Below, one piece after another: positions 45,705 through 57,163 of a stretch of DNA of 64,000 bases (positions are counted from its first letter, which is position 1; the number at the start of each line of letters is the position of its first letter). A program made the position numbers and the translations under genes. A model generated the notes under the pieces. It worked only from the letters and a program-made list of their open reading frames with translations. It had not been told where the DNA came from and searched no databases. Source of the stretch: Acanthosepion esculentum (Eukaryota; Mollusca; Cephalopoda; Sepiida; Sepiidae); contig OZ038498.1 in assembly GCA_964036315.1 (NCBI GenBank), positions 5,570,778 to 5,634,777 on the forward strand. Direction: 5' to 3'.

Positions 45705-45804
45705 TTATTAAAAGGATGCCAAAATTGATAGACAGCAACTTAACGAATGTGCATCCATTTTATGAGAGATCTCTCTCCACGTCTACTTTTTCTGCCCCTC
45801 ATTC

Positions 45805-45806
<2 letters not shown>

Positions 45807-45853
<47 letters not shown>

Positions 45854-45854
45854 T
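45807..45854. repeat. (TC)n(AC)n microsatellite
   Basis: TC units followed by AC units. Confidence 0.95.
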
Positions 45855-46173
45855 TGTGTAAACTGATAATGCCGCGGAAAGATCTTTGTAATGTTTTTAC
45901 CAACAGCATACTTGTCTCCAGCAGATAACGACACTAGAAAACTGACGATAAACCAGAAACTAAGATATATGCACCAAAGAGATGAAAAGATAAAAACAGA
46001 TAAGTGTCCCTTTTTTTACCCATACAAATGATGTATTCGCTAATGTTTACATGAATAGGTTTGGTAAATTTAAATCTATCATCTATCACATCTACCATTG
46101 CTTTTTAGCCTCTTACGTCAGTTCAATGTTTTTTATTCTACTAAATTTTCATTTGCATTAAAACACATCATCA
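45855..46173. other. no feature recognised
   Basis: Unassigned AT-rich sequence. Confidence 0.5.
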
Positions 46174-46217
46174 GTCTATCTATCTATCTATCTATTATTA
46201 TTATTATTATTATTATT
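46174..46217. repeat. (TCTA)n(TTA)n microsatellite
   Basis: Five TCTA units then about eight TTA units. Confidence 0.95.
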
Positions 46218-46299
46218 ACTAGTAACATAATGTTTAGTGTATACAGTAGTTTGAGTGAAAATCTCTGCTGTTAAACAGTGAAATTAATTGTTAAAGTAT

Positions 46300-46301
46300 T
46301 A

Positions 46302-46351
<50 letters not shown>

Positions 46352-46429
46352 GTTGCAGTGTGTTTCTATCTATCTATTTATCTATTGCAGTGCGTTTCCA
46401 TCCATCTATCTATTACAATATGTTACTAA

Positions 46430-46472
<43 letters not shown>
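46300..46472. repeat. interrupted (TCTA)n array 1
   Basis: TCTA blocks are separated by GTTGCAGTGTGTTTC, ATTGCAGTGCGTTTCC and ATTACAATATGTTAC, variants of one spacer. Confidence 0.95.
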
Positions 46473-46978
46473 CAAAGGGGCATCAATAAATCTGTAGACT
46501 GACGCGGAGTTATTAGTTTAATTTTGATCTGGAATTTTTACTGTACAATGTTCAATGTTATCGCTTTTCACTTTTGAATGAAAAGCATTGACATGGAAGG
46601 AGTTTATATTGAAAAAGAAATGTTTATTGTGTAAAGTAAATAATATCTGATAATAAATCATAATTAGACTACGGACTCAAGATGCTGAAAGTTCTCGAGT
46701 GGAAAAAGTTTTCGACTCAGGCTACTTCTCCAAGCAAAAAAATATTTTGAGGTTTGGCTACAGATTTAAGGAAGTGGTTGGGCCGAGAATTTTTCGGAAC
46801 CCTCTTATATGCATTTCTCATATGTATATATGTTAGTACTGACTATCGATAAACAGACGTAGCATTGATAAAGTAAATATATACATAAAAAAGCCCAAAT
46901 TTAAAAAAAATATGTCTGTTCTGTTTCAACCAATCGCTAACTCGTCTCCACCTATTAAAATTGTTTACCTTCAATTTT
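46473..46978. other. no feature recognised
   Basis: Begins GGGGCATCAATAAATCTGTAG directly after the TCTA array; a transposon end is possible but no partner end was found. Confidence 0.4.
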
Positions 46979-47034
46979 TGCGTGTGTAGACAATTGAAGA
47001 TGGGATACGCGTAGGTTTGAAGAAGACATTTCCA

Positions 47035-47081
<47 letters not shown>

Positions 47082-47092
47082 TACAGTGTATT

Positions 47093-47133
<41 letters not shown>

Positions 47134-47144
47134 TACAGTGTATT

Positions 47145-47209
<65 letters not shown>

Positions 47210-47220
47210 TACAGTGTATT

Positions 47221-47277
<57 letters not shown>

Positions 47278-47286
47278 TACAGTGCA

Positions 47287-47317
<31 letters not shown>

Positions 47318-47326
47318 TACAGTGCA

Positions 47327-47369
<43 letters not shown>

Positions 47370-47430
47370 TTTGGCGTGTGTAGACAATTGTAGTTGGGAT
47401 ACGCGTGGGTTTGAAGAAGGCATTCCATTT
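46979..47430. repeat. compound (TCTA)n array 2 with regular spacers and flanking direct repeats
   Basis: TCTA runs at 47,035-47,369 are broken by ATTACAGTGTATTTC or ATTACAGTGCATA spacers. A flank of about 55 bp (GCGTGTGTAGACAATTG, GGGATACGCGT, GGTTTGAAGAAG) occurs before the array at about 46,979-47,034 and again after it at 47,374-47,430. Confidence 0.9.
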
Positions 47431-47936
47431 CGCATTTTCCTAAGTATGTAACAATAGCTGATTATCCATTAATGACCTCTTTTTGCTTAGGGCAACCCAG
47501 CTGCTTTTAGAAACGCCACCTCGACGTCGACTACAGACATTACTGGTTAGTAGAGGTTATTAAAAAAAAGACTATTTGAAGTGTGCACTTTGACTAGTGC
47601 CCAGTTTACTTTTAATATCAATATCCACCTTATCTTATTGTCACTATTCGGTGTCACTATTCCATCACACAATGAGTTCTACACTTTCAAGCTATTTCTA
47701 TACGGATAATTTTACGCCACTATACACGGTCTATCTATACAAGTTTTCTTTCTTCCACAGGCAAAAGAAAAATGTCCAATTTTTGTCATGTGTTAATTTA
47801 TGTAAAGGTTCTTTCAAATGAATGCTATAGCGAGCTTCTCACGCCTTTTCGAGACGAAGTGCCCACTAGAAAAGTGTTTCCGTTGATTTCTTCAAAGCTG
47901 GCTTATACCAGCTAGGTTTTTTTTATCAATATCGCT
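47431..47936. other. no feature recognised
   Basis: Short open frame at 47,597-47,821 without motifs. Confidence 0.45.
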
Positions 47937-48045
47937 CTGACCAATCAGAGCTTGACACGAAAGAATATATTTTTTAACCAATGAGTAAAATCCTTTATCG
48001 TTCACTTAACCGTTGTTAAAAGGATCACAAAATCATTAAATTAAT
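47937..48045. repeat. dispersed repeat R3, uninterrupted copy
   Basis: CTGACCAATCAGAG, GAAAGAATATATTTTTTAAC and TTCACTTAACCGTTGTTAAA then AGGATCACAAAATC run continuously here, the empty-site equivalent of the MULE insertion at 44,912. Confidence 0.75.
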
Positions 48046-48765
48046 AGCCACCAATTAACAAACTCACTAAAGAGTAACTTAGAAGGTTTTTTTCATCTTG
48101 GCTTTTCTTCGTTTGCAACATTTCTTTCAGTCGAATTTTCATCAACGCACAACTTCCTTATGTATCCTGTTGACAGACATGAAAACTGTTATTAATATTT
48201 TCCGCCTCGCCCTACTCTACGCGTGAACCTACCGCGAACTCTTGCCAAGTTACTATCACATTGTATTGCCAACCTACAACTCTCGCATTTTGATGAATTA
48301 ACTGATGCGGGACACCTTTTTTTCTTGCATTTTGAGAATCGACTTAAAAAATTAAAATAAAATAAATAAATAAAAATTTTTTGCATTTTTGAAAAATATG
48401 TACTTAATAAACACGCCCGAAATCTTCTCTTCCCATCGCTATATTGCTATTTCCCCGTTGCTATCATTCAAAAATACGAAACTGATTTAATTCAACTTTG
48501 TGCGTCCGTGGATCACAGGTTGGGAACCTGTCAAAGGAATCCGCGGACCCCAGTGGTTGGGGTCATCTAAACGGGCTCCGTGGATCCTTGGTGGGGAAAT
48601 CACAACCCCTCCTCCCGTATTTAATTTCATGGAGTTGGAACCTTACATCACATCGACTCTGCTAAAGACAGACTTTTCGTTCCAATAACAATAATAAAGT
48701 TTATTTCGTTATTGTTATTTTAAGTCATTCATTTATTTTTTTCCCACGAACTTCTTTTATATACC
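48046..48765. other. no feature recognised
   Basis: Contains GGATCACAGGTTGGGAACCT near 48,513 and a GC-richer stretch to 48,610 that looks like repeat DNA but could not be assigned. Confidence 0.4.
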
Positions 48766-49215
48766 GTGTCCATTCTAGACGTTGGTGATCATGGCTCTCC
48801 ACAATTTCCTGTCATTTGTAGTTCTTAATAAATTTAATCTTTCTGCTATCTCCCCCAAACCCAGTACCGCCATCCATTTATCCAAACTCACCAGGGAGGT
48901 TATGTTCAGTTTTTCTGTGCTACTCTTGCTCTCAAGCTGTCCTGTAAGTATCATATTTTCCAAGCCTTCTTTCCTCATTATTTTCACTAGAAATCCTCCT
49001 CGTGATAATTATAAGTGTCCTTTTTGTTTGTATTGTCTCTAGAAATTCGGCGTTTCTCACATGTTGGGTCCATGCTATTCTCAGCATCTTTCTGCAGAAC
49101 CACATTTCTGTTGCTTCAAGAGTCTCTTCTTCATCTGTGAGGAGATTGTCCAGAATTCGCTCTTCATTGGTGATCTCAGTATTTCTTCAAGGGATGAATA
49201 TCAAACAGTTCAGTT
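48766..49215 (-). pseudogene. RTE-like LINE C-terminal region, longest copy
   Basis: The minus strand from about 49,190 reads NEERILDNLLTDEEETLEAT, EMWFCRKMLRIAWTQHVRNA, then after a shift KIMRKEGLENMILTGQLESK, LDKWMAVLGLGEIAERLNLL and DRKLWRAMITNV. EMWF-R-MLRI-WT-HV-N is the conserved block after the RT domain in RTE-like endonuclease-RT LINEs. Tail fragments at 6.6, 12.6, 13.1, 23.0, 24.3 and 44.3 kb are this same end. Frameshifts and the absence of RT and endonuclease show it is 5'-truncated and dead. Clade naming is inferred. Confidence 0.75.
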
Positions 49216-49924
49216 CGAAATTCTCTGAATGGTTACCCGGGTCGCTAGACATCTACACGAGGAACAATAACTAAAATGTTGTCATGACAACAACCAGGGC
49301 CAGGGTCTTGTGCTCCCACGAATCTATGATAAGACCCCATAAATCTATGATGACACCGAAACTATGATACGGGCCCTCCACTCTACTACATCTCAATTTT
49401 CATAAGGTAGTGCTCATTACATTTTATTGTAATCTTATTATATACAATAATGGATCATATGCAATGTAGGTGAACAATTCAACTCGAAGAATTAACAATA
49501 AATACAATCTATCTAAATATAAACTGGAGACATGCCATAATAGATCATTCCATCTTAAATAAATCAACCAGAATTTGAGGCAATTTTTAACATCAACACG
49601 AAAGTTTTCTTTGTAAAAAGATAAAAATAATTTAAAGCTTTCAAGATTATGGATGAAAAATAGCGAATATTATGGGATGGTTTTTCGAAACGCATCATGA
49701 ACAAAACAAATTCACAGAAATGGACAAAAAAAAAGAACCAAAAATGACGTCAAAATCCTCGAAAATCTTTTCAGCCTTTGTGCTTTTTCAGCCTTTGTGC
49801 TTTTTCAGCCAGTTGTGCTTCGTTTACGTTGTAACGTATATAAATGTTGGTAGAGAAAAAAGTTGTTGATAAGATAGAGAAGGTCACAATTTAATTTTCG
49901 CGAGTGCTTTGATTTGATTGTTTA
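49216..49924. other. no gene; short 17-bp triplication
   Basis: TTTTTCAGCCTTTGTGC is repeated at about 49,768, 49,785 and (variant) 49,802. Otherwise unassigned. Confidence 0.5.
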
Positions 49925-50312
49925 AGGGTATATCAACTTCTTAAATTTGGGTCTTAAATGACCCATAAGGAGTTGATATGCCGTTAAACAATCAAATCAA
50001 ATGAAAAGCTTCCAAGAAAATTAAATTTCGGCCTTAAATGACCCATAAGGTGTTGATATGCCGTTAACAAACAAATCAGATCAAAGCTCCCAAGAAAATT
50101 AAATTTCGGCCTTAAATGACCCATAAGGTGCTGATATGCCGTTAAACAATCAAATGAAATGAAAAGCTCCCAAGAAAATTAAATGTGGGCATTAAATGAC
50201 GCATAAGGTGTTGATATGCCGTTAAACAATCAAATCAAATGAAAGATCCCAAGAAAATTAAATTTCGGCTTAAATGACCCATATGGTATTGATATGCCGT
50301 TAAACAAACAAA
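49925..50312. repeat. 79-bp minisatellite, five units, from repeat R1
   Basis: CTTAAATGACCCATAAGG or variants start at about 49,953, 50,033, 50,110, 50,190 and 50,270, each followed by TTGATATGCCGTTAA and AAGCTCCCAAGAAAATTAAA. The first unit is preceded by GGTATATCAACTTCTTAA, nearly the complement of its own end, making a palindrome. The GGCATATCAAC word links it to R1. Confidence 0.85.
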
Positions 50313-50892
50313 CAAGCAATCTTCCTCTGTGTATCGCCGAACTGCAACTTTAGAAACAGCGGTGACACAGTGTGATTTTTAAACGTTTTACGAGATAATA
50401 TATTTGCGCGCTCCAAACACAAATTTCCCAATAAAAATTGCCCTTTAATCACTTTTGATTAACTTTTCACAGACGATAAAGAGAAAGTCGTTCCTGTCGT
50501 CGCCACTCGAGGCTATCACTCTAGGCGCACAGTCACTTTCTCTCATAGATAAGCATAACCTTGATAATAAAATATATACTCCAGAGTACACACACACTTT
50601 GTCATGATATACTTTTGTCGAACGAATATTTATAAACTATGTGTACCAGGGTCATTTTGATTCCGATCAGATTACGAAAGCAGTTTTTATTTTAATCAAA
50701 GTGTAGATTTAAAAGAATTAACTTTTATTTTGGACAGTAAATGTCTAAACTGCCCGATGTAGACAACCGCTTTCTCAGATCAATAAATAAAAATGGCTTC
50801 GAGTGAATGAACTCCGCAGGTTTTATACAGGACGATCCTTCTTCCACTCTAGTGGACTGGTGCTACAGAATCGAAAAAAAAAAAAAATAATA
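50313..50892. other. no feature recognised
   Basis: Unassigned, ending in a poly-A run at 50,873-50,890. Confidence 0.45.
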
Positions 50893-51073
50893 GTGTAACC
50901 CGGATATAAGAGAGTTGCCGGTAACGGATAAGTCTCTTATATCCGGGTTTCTCTTATATCCGGGTTTGGACTATTTTGTTTTATTAACACAGGCTCTAAT
51001 TTGGGACCAGAGAAAATCTATCTTATATCAGGGTTTCTCTTATATCCGGGTCTCTTATATCCGGGTTACACTG
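50893..51073. mobile_element. pogo/Tigger-like MITE, copy 2
   Basis: GTGTAACCCGGATATAAGAG at the left and CTCTTATATCCGGGTTACAC then TG at the right, with TA outside. The first two bases of the left end are lost. Internal sequence (AACACAGGCTCTAATTTGGG) matches copy 1 at 27,243-27,432. Confidence 0.75.
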
Positions 51074-51547
51074 TATTACCAACTGTTCCTTGAACTTTAC
51101 TAAATGACAGATAACCATGCCACTTGAGGGTTTTCAACAACAGCAGCAACAGCTAAAATGAATAGCACATGTAACTCGAAGAGAAAATAATGACATAATC
51201 AAGATGTTGATATTCCACACTGTTTCAAACAAAAGGTTAGTAAGGAAACTCCTATCAATGCTGGAAAGAGCAATAACAATCAATAGAGTTGAAAAACTTA
51301 TTTTCCTGAAAAATTGTTTCCAAAGAAAGATTATATGAAATATCAACGAACAATAGCAGTGGCTGCTCGGTCAATGAATATGGAATGTTTCCTTATAAGG
51401 AAACGATTAATTTTACTATTATTATAAATCGATTTCAAAACAAAGGAAATTATTTATAAGTTAAAATTACATAAATATTTATATTTGAGTAAATATATGT
51501 AACTTTTCGTTACCATATAGATATTTTATATAATATATTTTTTAAAA
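51074..51547. other. no feature recognised
   Basis: Unassigned AT-rich sequence. Confidence 0.5.
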
Positions 51548-51720
51548 TGGCCGAGTTGTTAGAACTCTCGCTTTCACGCTATGAGGCCGGGGTTCGAATC
51601 TCACCGTGGTCTATTTGTTATCACCCTGGCATGGCGATTTCAAAGTGCGGCACTTTTGGAAATTGTCTGAAGCCTTGTGAGTGAAATTGGGTAGACCAAA
51701 TTATTCGTCACTGGTTAAAA
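51548..51720 (+). mobile_element. tRNA-derived SINE (family S2)
   Basis: AATGGCCGAGTTGTTAGAAC (A box) and GGGGTTCGAATCTCACC (strong B box) are spaced as in a tRNA, followed by a body (GGCATGGCGATTTC, GTCTGAAGCC). It lacks the anticodon-arm and acceptor pairing of a real tRNA gene. Confidence 0.7.
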
Positions 51721-51909
51721 GTCATTCTTTGTTAGAGAAGGGGAAAAGAAAAGGGGAGTGAGAAGCAAACAAGGAAGAAAAGGAGTCAGAGGAAGCCATG
51801 CAAACAGAAAAACGAGCAATGAATATGAAGGGAACAAAAACAAGAAGGAGAGAAAGAAAGTGCCATCAGAAAATGTGAAGAGGGGGAGAGAAAGAGACAG
51901 GTGACGAGG

Positions 51910-51949
<40 letters not shown>

Positions 51950-52069
51950 AAGTAGGAGGTAAATAAGGGAAGGAAATGATGAAGATAGGATAGGAAAAGA
52001 GGAAGGAGGAGAGAGAAAAAGAAGTGAGAAATAGTGAAGGCAAAAGAGAGGAGAAAGCAGAAATATTGA
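51721..52069. repeat. polypurine tract with (GA)n core
   Basis: About 340 bp strongly biased to A and G on the plus strand, with (GA)n at 51,913-51,944. Could adopt triplex structure; no coding. Confidence 0.8.
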
Positions 52070-52140
52070 TTGATTTATTTTTTACGTCTTATCAACCCTT
52101 TGCTGGTTATTTAAAGCCGAAATATATTTCTGGATTGTAA
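52070..52140 (+). repeat. fragment of dispersed repeat R1
   Basis: TATCAACCCTTTGCTGGTTA then TTTAAAGCCG and TATTTCTGG follow the order seen at 16,360-16,430. Confidence 0.45.
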
Positions 52141-52234
52141 GAATCATTTTTTTGCGATTGTATACTGCATTAACATCTTTTGAGATAAAATCGATTCTGC
52201 TGGGTAGTACTTTTTAACCCATAGCTGTGGAGTG

Positions 52235-52235
52235 A

Positions 52236-52282
<47 letters not shown>
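52235..52282. repeat. (GA)n microsatellite
   Basis: GA units with one AA interruption. Confidence 0.95.
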
Positions 52283-52287
<5 letters not shown>

Positions 52288-53347
52288 TATTTCACTGGCT
52301 GCACAGCCCGAAAGCGAAAGAAAGACAGAGACAGAAATGTAACTTTTAACATTCCTTGGTTTGGCCGAGAACTTTTCAACAACTCTACTAGGGACCGAGC
52401 ATTTTTTTGAATGGATATAGTGAAATGCATTTAAAATGAACAAATTGTTTTTTTATAGCCCAAGGACTACTTTTTATAAGAGGGTTAAGAAACAAACAAA
52501 CAAAAAAAATAAACTGTGGGTGGTTCGAGATTTTTATCACAGTATAATTATTTTTATATTGTCTAATCCTATTTGTTTTATTTGATAACGTTTAGTTCAC
52601 CTGTTGTCTCGCTTGACAGGTGAGAGACATTATACAACAATAGATGGAGAAATCCGTTAACAAAAAAGTAAAATAAAATAAATAGATAAATTTAAAAAGA
52701 AATCACAAAACCAAACGCTCATGCGCAAACCAAAAAATTAAACAAGTCGTAACCGTTTAACATTTTTATTGATGTATATTTACTAAACTTACGTAGGTAA
52801 ATCAAGAGGTTTAATGATGAAAAAATCCGTTTATTTTGCATAACAAATATTAATTTAACAATATAACAATCTACGTTGTTAATGCACTTAATATAATGGA
52901 AAATTACTAAGCCCATCGAACATTATACAGTGAACATTTCAGATCAAAATTCATCTAATATCTACATATGAGGCGAAGTAGTCAAATGGAGGTGATGGAA
53001 TAGGAAGATTGTGTAGCCTCTTACCTTCCAAGAGTTGATATTCTGCCTGCTTTGAAAATCAGTTTTCTGGTTTTTTTTTTAACTGAGAGCAAACCCCAAT
53101 TGTTGATAGGAAATACTCCAGAATTTTATATCACTTTCCCTTCTTTCTATTCTAGAGTCTCGTTTTACGTGTCTACGATTTAATACTGATTGAATACAGT
53201 AATTGTGGCACAAGGCCGAAAAAAGGGAGGAGATGGGTCAAGGCTGATTATACCTAAGCTAATTAGATTCAAGACCCCTTCATTCGTTACAATTCATTCA
53301 CCATAAAAATTCTATCCGTCACCATTTCCTCCTACATACACCAAAAT

Positions 53348-53350
<3 letters not shown>
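52283..53350. other. no gene; SINE-like word at about 53,205-53,230
   Basis: TTGTGGCACAAGGCCGAAAA at 53,203 resembles a widespread repeat word and also the LTR at 11,665-11,685. The rest is AT-rich and unassigned. Confidence 0.4.
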
Positions 53351-53412
<62 letters not shown>

Positions 53413-53595
53413 GGTCCCTGCTGAAAAATACCCCATGACTTAAAATTTACAATAGTATAAAAATTCTATCAATGTTATGAAATGATTGGGGGAGGTTGAT
53501 GACCCCGAAAACAAACTGCAAAAAGAAAGATGTTAGTAAGACCCGCCCACCCCTCAAGAATTGGTGCTGTATTCTGTCTTCCGATAAAATCAAGA

Positions 53596-53645
<50 letters not shown>
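53351..53645. repeat. (CA)n at 53,351-53,409 and (CT)n at 53,597-53,645
   Basis: Two long pure dinucleotide tracts separated by about 190 bp of unassigned sequence. Confidence 0.95.
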
Positions 53646-53649
<4 letters not shown>

Positions 53650-53859
53650 AGAAGGATATGGGGATTAGAATATTCTAAAAATTGATCGAGATTAAAAGCG
53701 CAGGCCAAAACAAACTGGGGAGGTTGGGAATCTCAACTTGGATCGTAGGGAGAAGCCGGGAACAGGCAGAGAACGACACTTACTTACATTAACTATATAA
53801 ACACAAGAAGAATCTATATTAAACAGGTGATCATTCCACAGGAAACCGCCGTGTTGACA

Positions 53860-56800
53860 TAGGGGGACTTAAAAAAATCAAGTCTAGCCGCATTCATGCG
53901 ATCAAGGCTCGCCATAGTTACCCACCTTTCGCTGAAATCTATCATTACCAACCACTTTCTGTCAACTCTAATCTTCATCCTGAGCTAATGCTCAAAGAAT
54001 CTGATCAGATCCTGATAAGAATAGAGATCGCAAGATTTCCTCCCGTCGCGTCGTCCAAATCACCATTCTAGCCGTGGCCAGCAGCGTCAAAACTACCATC
54101 CGTTTCATCCCGAATACGGAGGTGACATATTATCACACGCGTATGCGCGATCAATGAACACGAGCTTTTCGAGAGCGATACGATCCGTTAACTCTCAGAC
54201 ATAGGAGGGGGGCGCATCCGAGGACTGGTAAGAGGCGTGCGAAGCCTTTTTCTCTAAGCCAGCCATTTCTCAACCTTTTTTAAATTATCAGGTACTTCAA
54301 TTATTTACAGCCGACTATATAATTTTTTACCCCCTAGGGGTAAATTTACCCCTGGTTGAGAACCTCTGCTCTAAGCCAAGGTAAAAATGACAGCCAGGCA
54401 AATCCGTTAAACCCCCCATCTAAAGCCGACGTCATTGAGAGGTAACCTATTGCGAACCAATCGTCAAGTAAGTGAAAACTCAGGGTTGCTGAGATAATCC
54501 GCTGCTCGCGCCCAAGACCAGAAAGTGCGCAACTCTGTCGACGACAAACCAAACCGGTCGCAGAGCGGATCCTTCGCGACCCCCTTCACTAATTCTCGAT
54601 ACAAGACTCTTCTAGACCGAGAAAGGTTACTGGACCGAGGAAAGACCGATCGACACTCTAGGAGGGAATCCGACTGATCCCGGGGCCTTCGATGGCACTT
54701 AGCCCTAGAAACAGGAGGAAAGGCAAGGAAATGCGGCCCTCACGCTTCCCTTCAAGTACGAATCCTCTGTCAACGTACGGCGCATGAAAGCCAACCTCGA
54801 GGCATTACCAGCCTCTCATGACACGAACGTCGACGTGATGCTTGCGACCACTCCACAAGAGTGAGAAGAGCAAGCGCTCGATCGCCTTCTTACATTCCTT
54901 ACAGAGAGGAAGTACAACCAGCCGGTAAAAGGATGAGAGGAAAGACGTAAGGGGCAAACGCCTCAAACCTTCCCTTCGAGGACAACTGCCTTCGGCACCA
55001 AATCTCTATCGACGCGCCGGCATTTGACTGTATTTCTGACCAATTTTTCGCGAAATTGATCAACGTGGCTTGTTCGTCGTCTTTTACAACCTTTAGGATC
55101 GTGCGGATCAGATGGAGGTTGTTTGGAATTATTCGGCACTTCACAGGACAAAAGCCTGCTCGGGTTCCAACAGAATCTTGGCAACTGACTCTAAACGCTC
55201 CTACATGATCTCGGCCATAATCTCTATGTTTAGTAGAGTTATGGGCTTGTAATTATCTACCCCCCCCAAAAAACCCCACTTTCAACAGCGTGGTCACACC
55301 TCTGGAGATCCAATTGGGCACGGAGCGCTGGCGGAAGCAGTTGTTGAACACGGCAGTCAAAATCGGAAGAAAGATGTGTTACAGTCTTAAGTACAATTCA
55401 TAGAGTAAACCATAAAGTCCCGGAGACTTGATGGGGATTTAGATAATTACAAGCCCATAACTCTACTAAACTCTAGACCCTCAGAGTACGCACCTCTGGA
55501 GTATCGACCTCCCGAATGTAACGATCGAAACCTCGATGGATCTCTTCTTTGCGTATTTATGCGCGCCCATGTTCACGGCTTATTTAATTTATTCTAAACA
55601 ACCTGACCCTGGTAGCGCTCGCTAGCTGCGCGTCGCAGGACCTTCCTAGCTAGGGAATCCCCGCTCGCTGCTCGGGAAAGACTTTCCTTGAGAGCCTTCA
55701 TCTAGTGCGAGCCGCTGGTTATATTCGGTAGTGAAGGATCCAATCCTATCCTTATGCGCCTCCCTCCACCTATTACCGGTAACCGCCCCCACTAGTTCTC
55801 GATGCCCTACGCTAATCAGCTGTTGCGGGAAGTCCTGCCTGTCCAGCAAAGACAGACTGAACTTCCAGTTACTAGCCATTCTAGGCCTAGAGTTAAACGG
55901 CACCTGGACACAGACAAATACCCTACTAAAACTAGTTGCGACGAATCCATCAAAAAAGGTCCAAGCTGGCGGATAAACGAGACGCGCTCCTTCTAGTCGT
56001 TGGGCGCATGAAGCGCAACGTGCCGTAATGAAGCACTTTTCACGGCAATATCGACGATGTGGACAAGGTCTGCTTTCTCATCCAGGGTACGCTTAATCAG
56101 CAAGGAAACGCCTCTGGCTCGTCGGACTCCGTATGCTGAATAGACTAAAAAGTCGTTGGACAGCACACCAACATCAACGTTGAGAACAAAGTGCGTCTCC
56201 TGGATCACGGCGATATCCACACCGAACGATGAGGTCACGAAGCAGGCGGACAGCCTTACCTCGATCCCTCAGGCCATTCGCATTCAATCTGGCTATCTTG
56301 ATTGACTTGATTTGAGTCTGAAAAGAAAAAAACCCAGAAAAGACCTTATTCATATACTGGTCGGAACATGAGGACCCCAACGGGTTGTCCTAGGTTTTCT
56401 ATGCCTATCTCCGACGTCAACCGTCTATCTAGAACAACAGCGCCTACGACCGTGGGGCAAGTTGGTTTTAAAGCCCTATATAGCGAGGGATGGAGTGTGA
56501 CCATACTTTTAAATAACTTCCTGCCTCCCATACACATGTTAAATCTCCTGGTGTTTTAAAAAAATTGCGGGGACGCGCCACTCATTTTTCCGTCGACAGA
56601 GGCGATCTTAAATAGGGGACCCAATTGGACACTCTTCTGAGTGGAGAGGTCCTTCTCTAAGTCCCGTTTGTCCACCTTACAGATTTCTTCTCCGGGGAAA
56701 TATTTCTACTTTTTCTTTTCTCCCCTTGGATGAATGCGGCGGGGTAGAAGTGGACAGGTGAGGAGGTGTAGAAGTAGAGAAGAACGGGCCCGAGCAGGTG

Positions 56801-56940
56801 AAGCGGTGAGGCTCCTTGATTTTGGGCCAATGTCCGCGATTTGTTTTTCCGCTGACGACGCAGGGACGGATTGGGACCTGTCTTTCTCCATGACCCTCTC
56901 CGCTCTACTTCGCTCAGTCAGCTTCTTCTTCTAAAACCAC
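53860..56940 (-). pseudogene. LINE-C: non-LTR retrotransposon with APE endonuclease and RT, degenerate
   Basis: Read right to left. An Arg/Ser/Pro-rich stretch (56,706-56,891) and LYRALKPTCPTVVGAVVL (about 56,480) may be ORF1. The ORF2 start has KIARLNANGLRDRGKAV at about 56,280. VDIAVIQETHFV and YGVRRARGVSLLIKR (55,993-56,238) are the Asn and Gln-Glu blocks of an APE endonuclease. WKFSLSLLDRQDF and NRWREAHKDRIG follow. The RT starts SPGLYGLLYELYLRL, FNNCFRQRSVPNWISRGV, DNYKPITLLN, then NNLHLIRTILKVVKDDEQAT (about 55,100). The central catalytic box is not readable, so an internal deletion is likely. IERLLFSLLWSGRKHH and, far left, LATARMVIWTTRREEI are C-terminal blocks. Base composition is more GC-rich than its surroundings. 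Many stops and shifts. It is interrupted by a hAT MITE at 54,260-54,368. Confidence 0.8.
54260..54368. mobile_element. hAT-type MITE, 109 bp, nested in LINE-C
   Basis: Ends CAGCCATTTCTCAACC and GGTTGAGAACCTCTG are imperfect inverted repeats of the hAT kind. The 8-mer CTCTAAGC lies immediately outside both ends (54,252-54,259 and 54,369-54,376), the expected hAT target duplication. Confidence 0.85.
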
Positions 56941-57163
56941 GCAATGTCAAGGCAGCGTGTCTCCTTCTTTTTCCTTTTCTTTTCACTTCAGTAACAGATT
57001 TATAAGTCTTTTTACAAACCTTGCTTTTCTTGTAATGAAAAAAAAAACCCGGATGTACTGGTAATTTACGTGTCTTTTCACATTAAAGTAATATTATTTT
57101 AAAAACATTTTTTTACTTTAAATTACTTTTCTTTTTTAAATTATTGTTTTCTGGCCCTTTCTA

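Noticed and set aside
46278..47451. Open frames of repeated Ser-Ile-Tyr-Leu
   Set aside because: They are translations of (TCTA)n microsatellites. The same applies to Thr-His, Tyr-Ile and Arg-Glu runs at other dinucleotide tracts.
51548..51640. Functional tRNA gene
   Set aside because: A and B boxes are good, but anticodon stem and acceptor pairing do not form and a SINE body follows.
56706..56934. Overlapping host genes on both strands
   Set aside because: The minus-strand frame lies where ORF1 of LINE-C is expected; the plus-strand frame is its shadow in GC-richer DNA.
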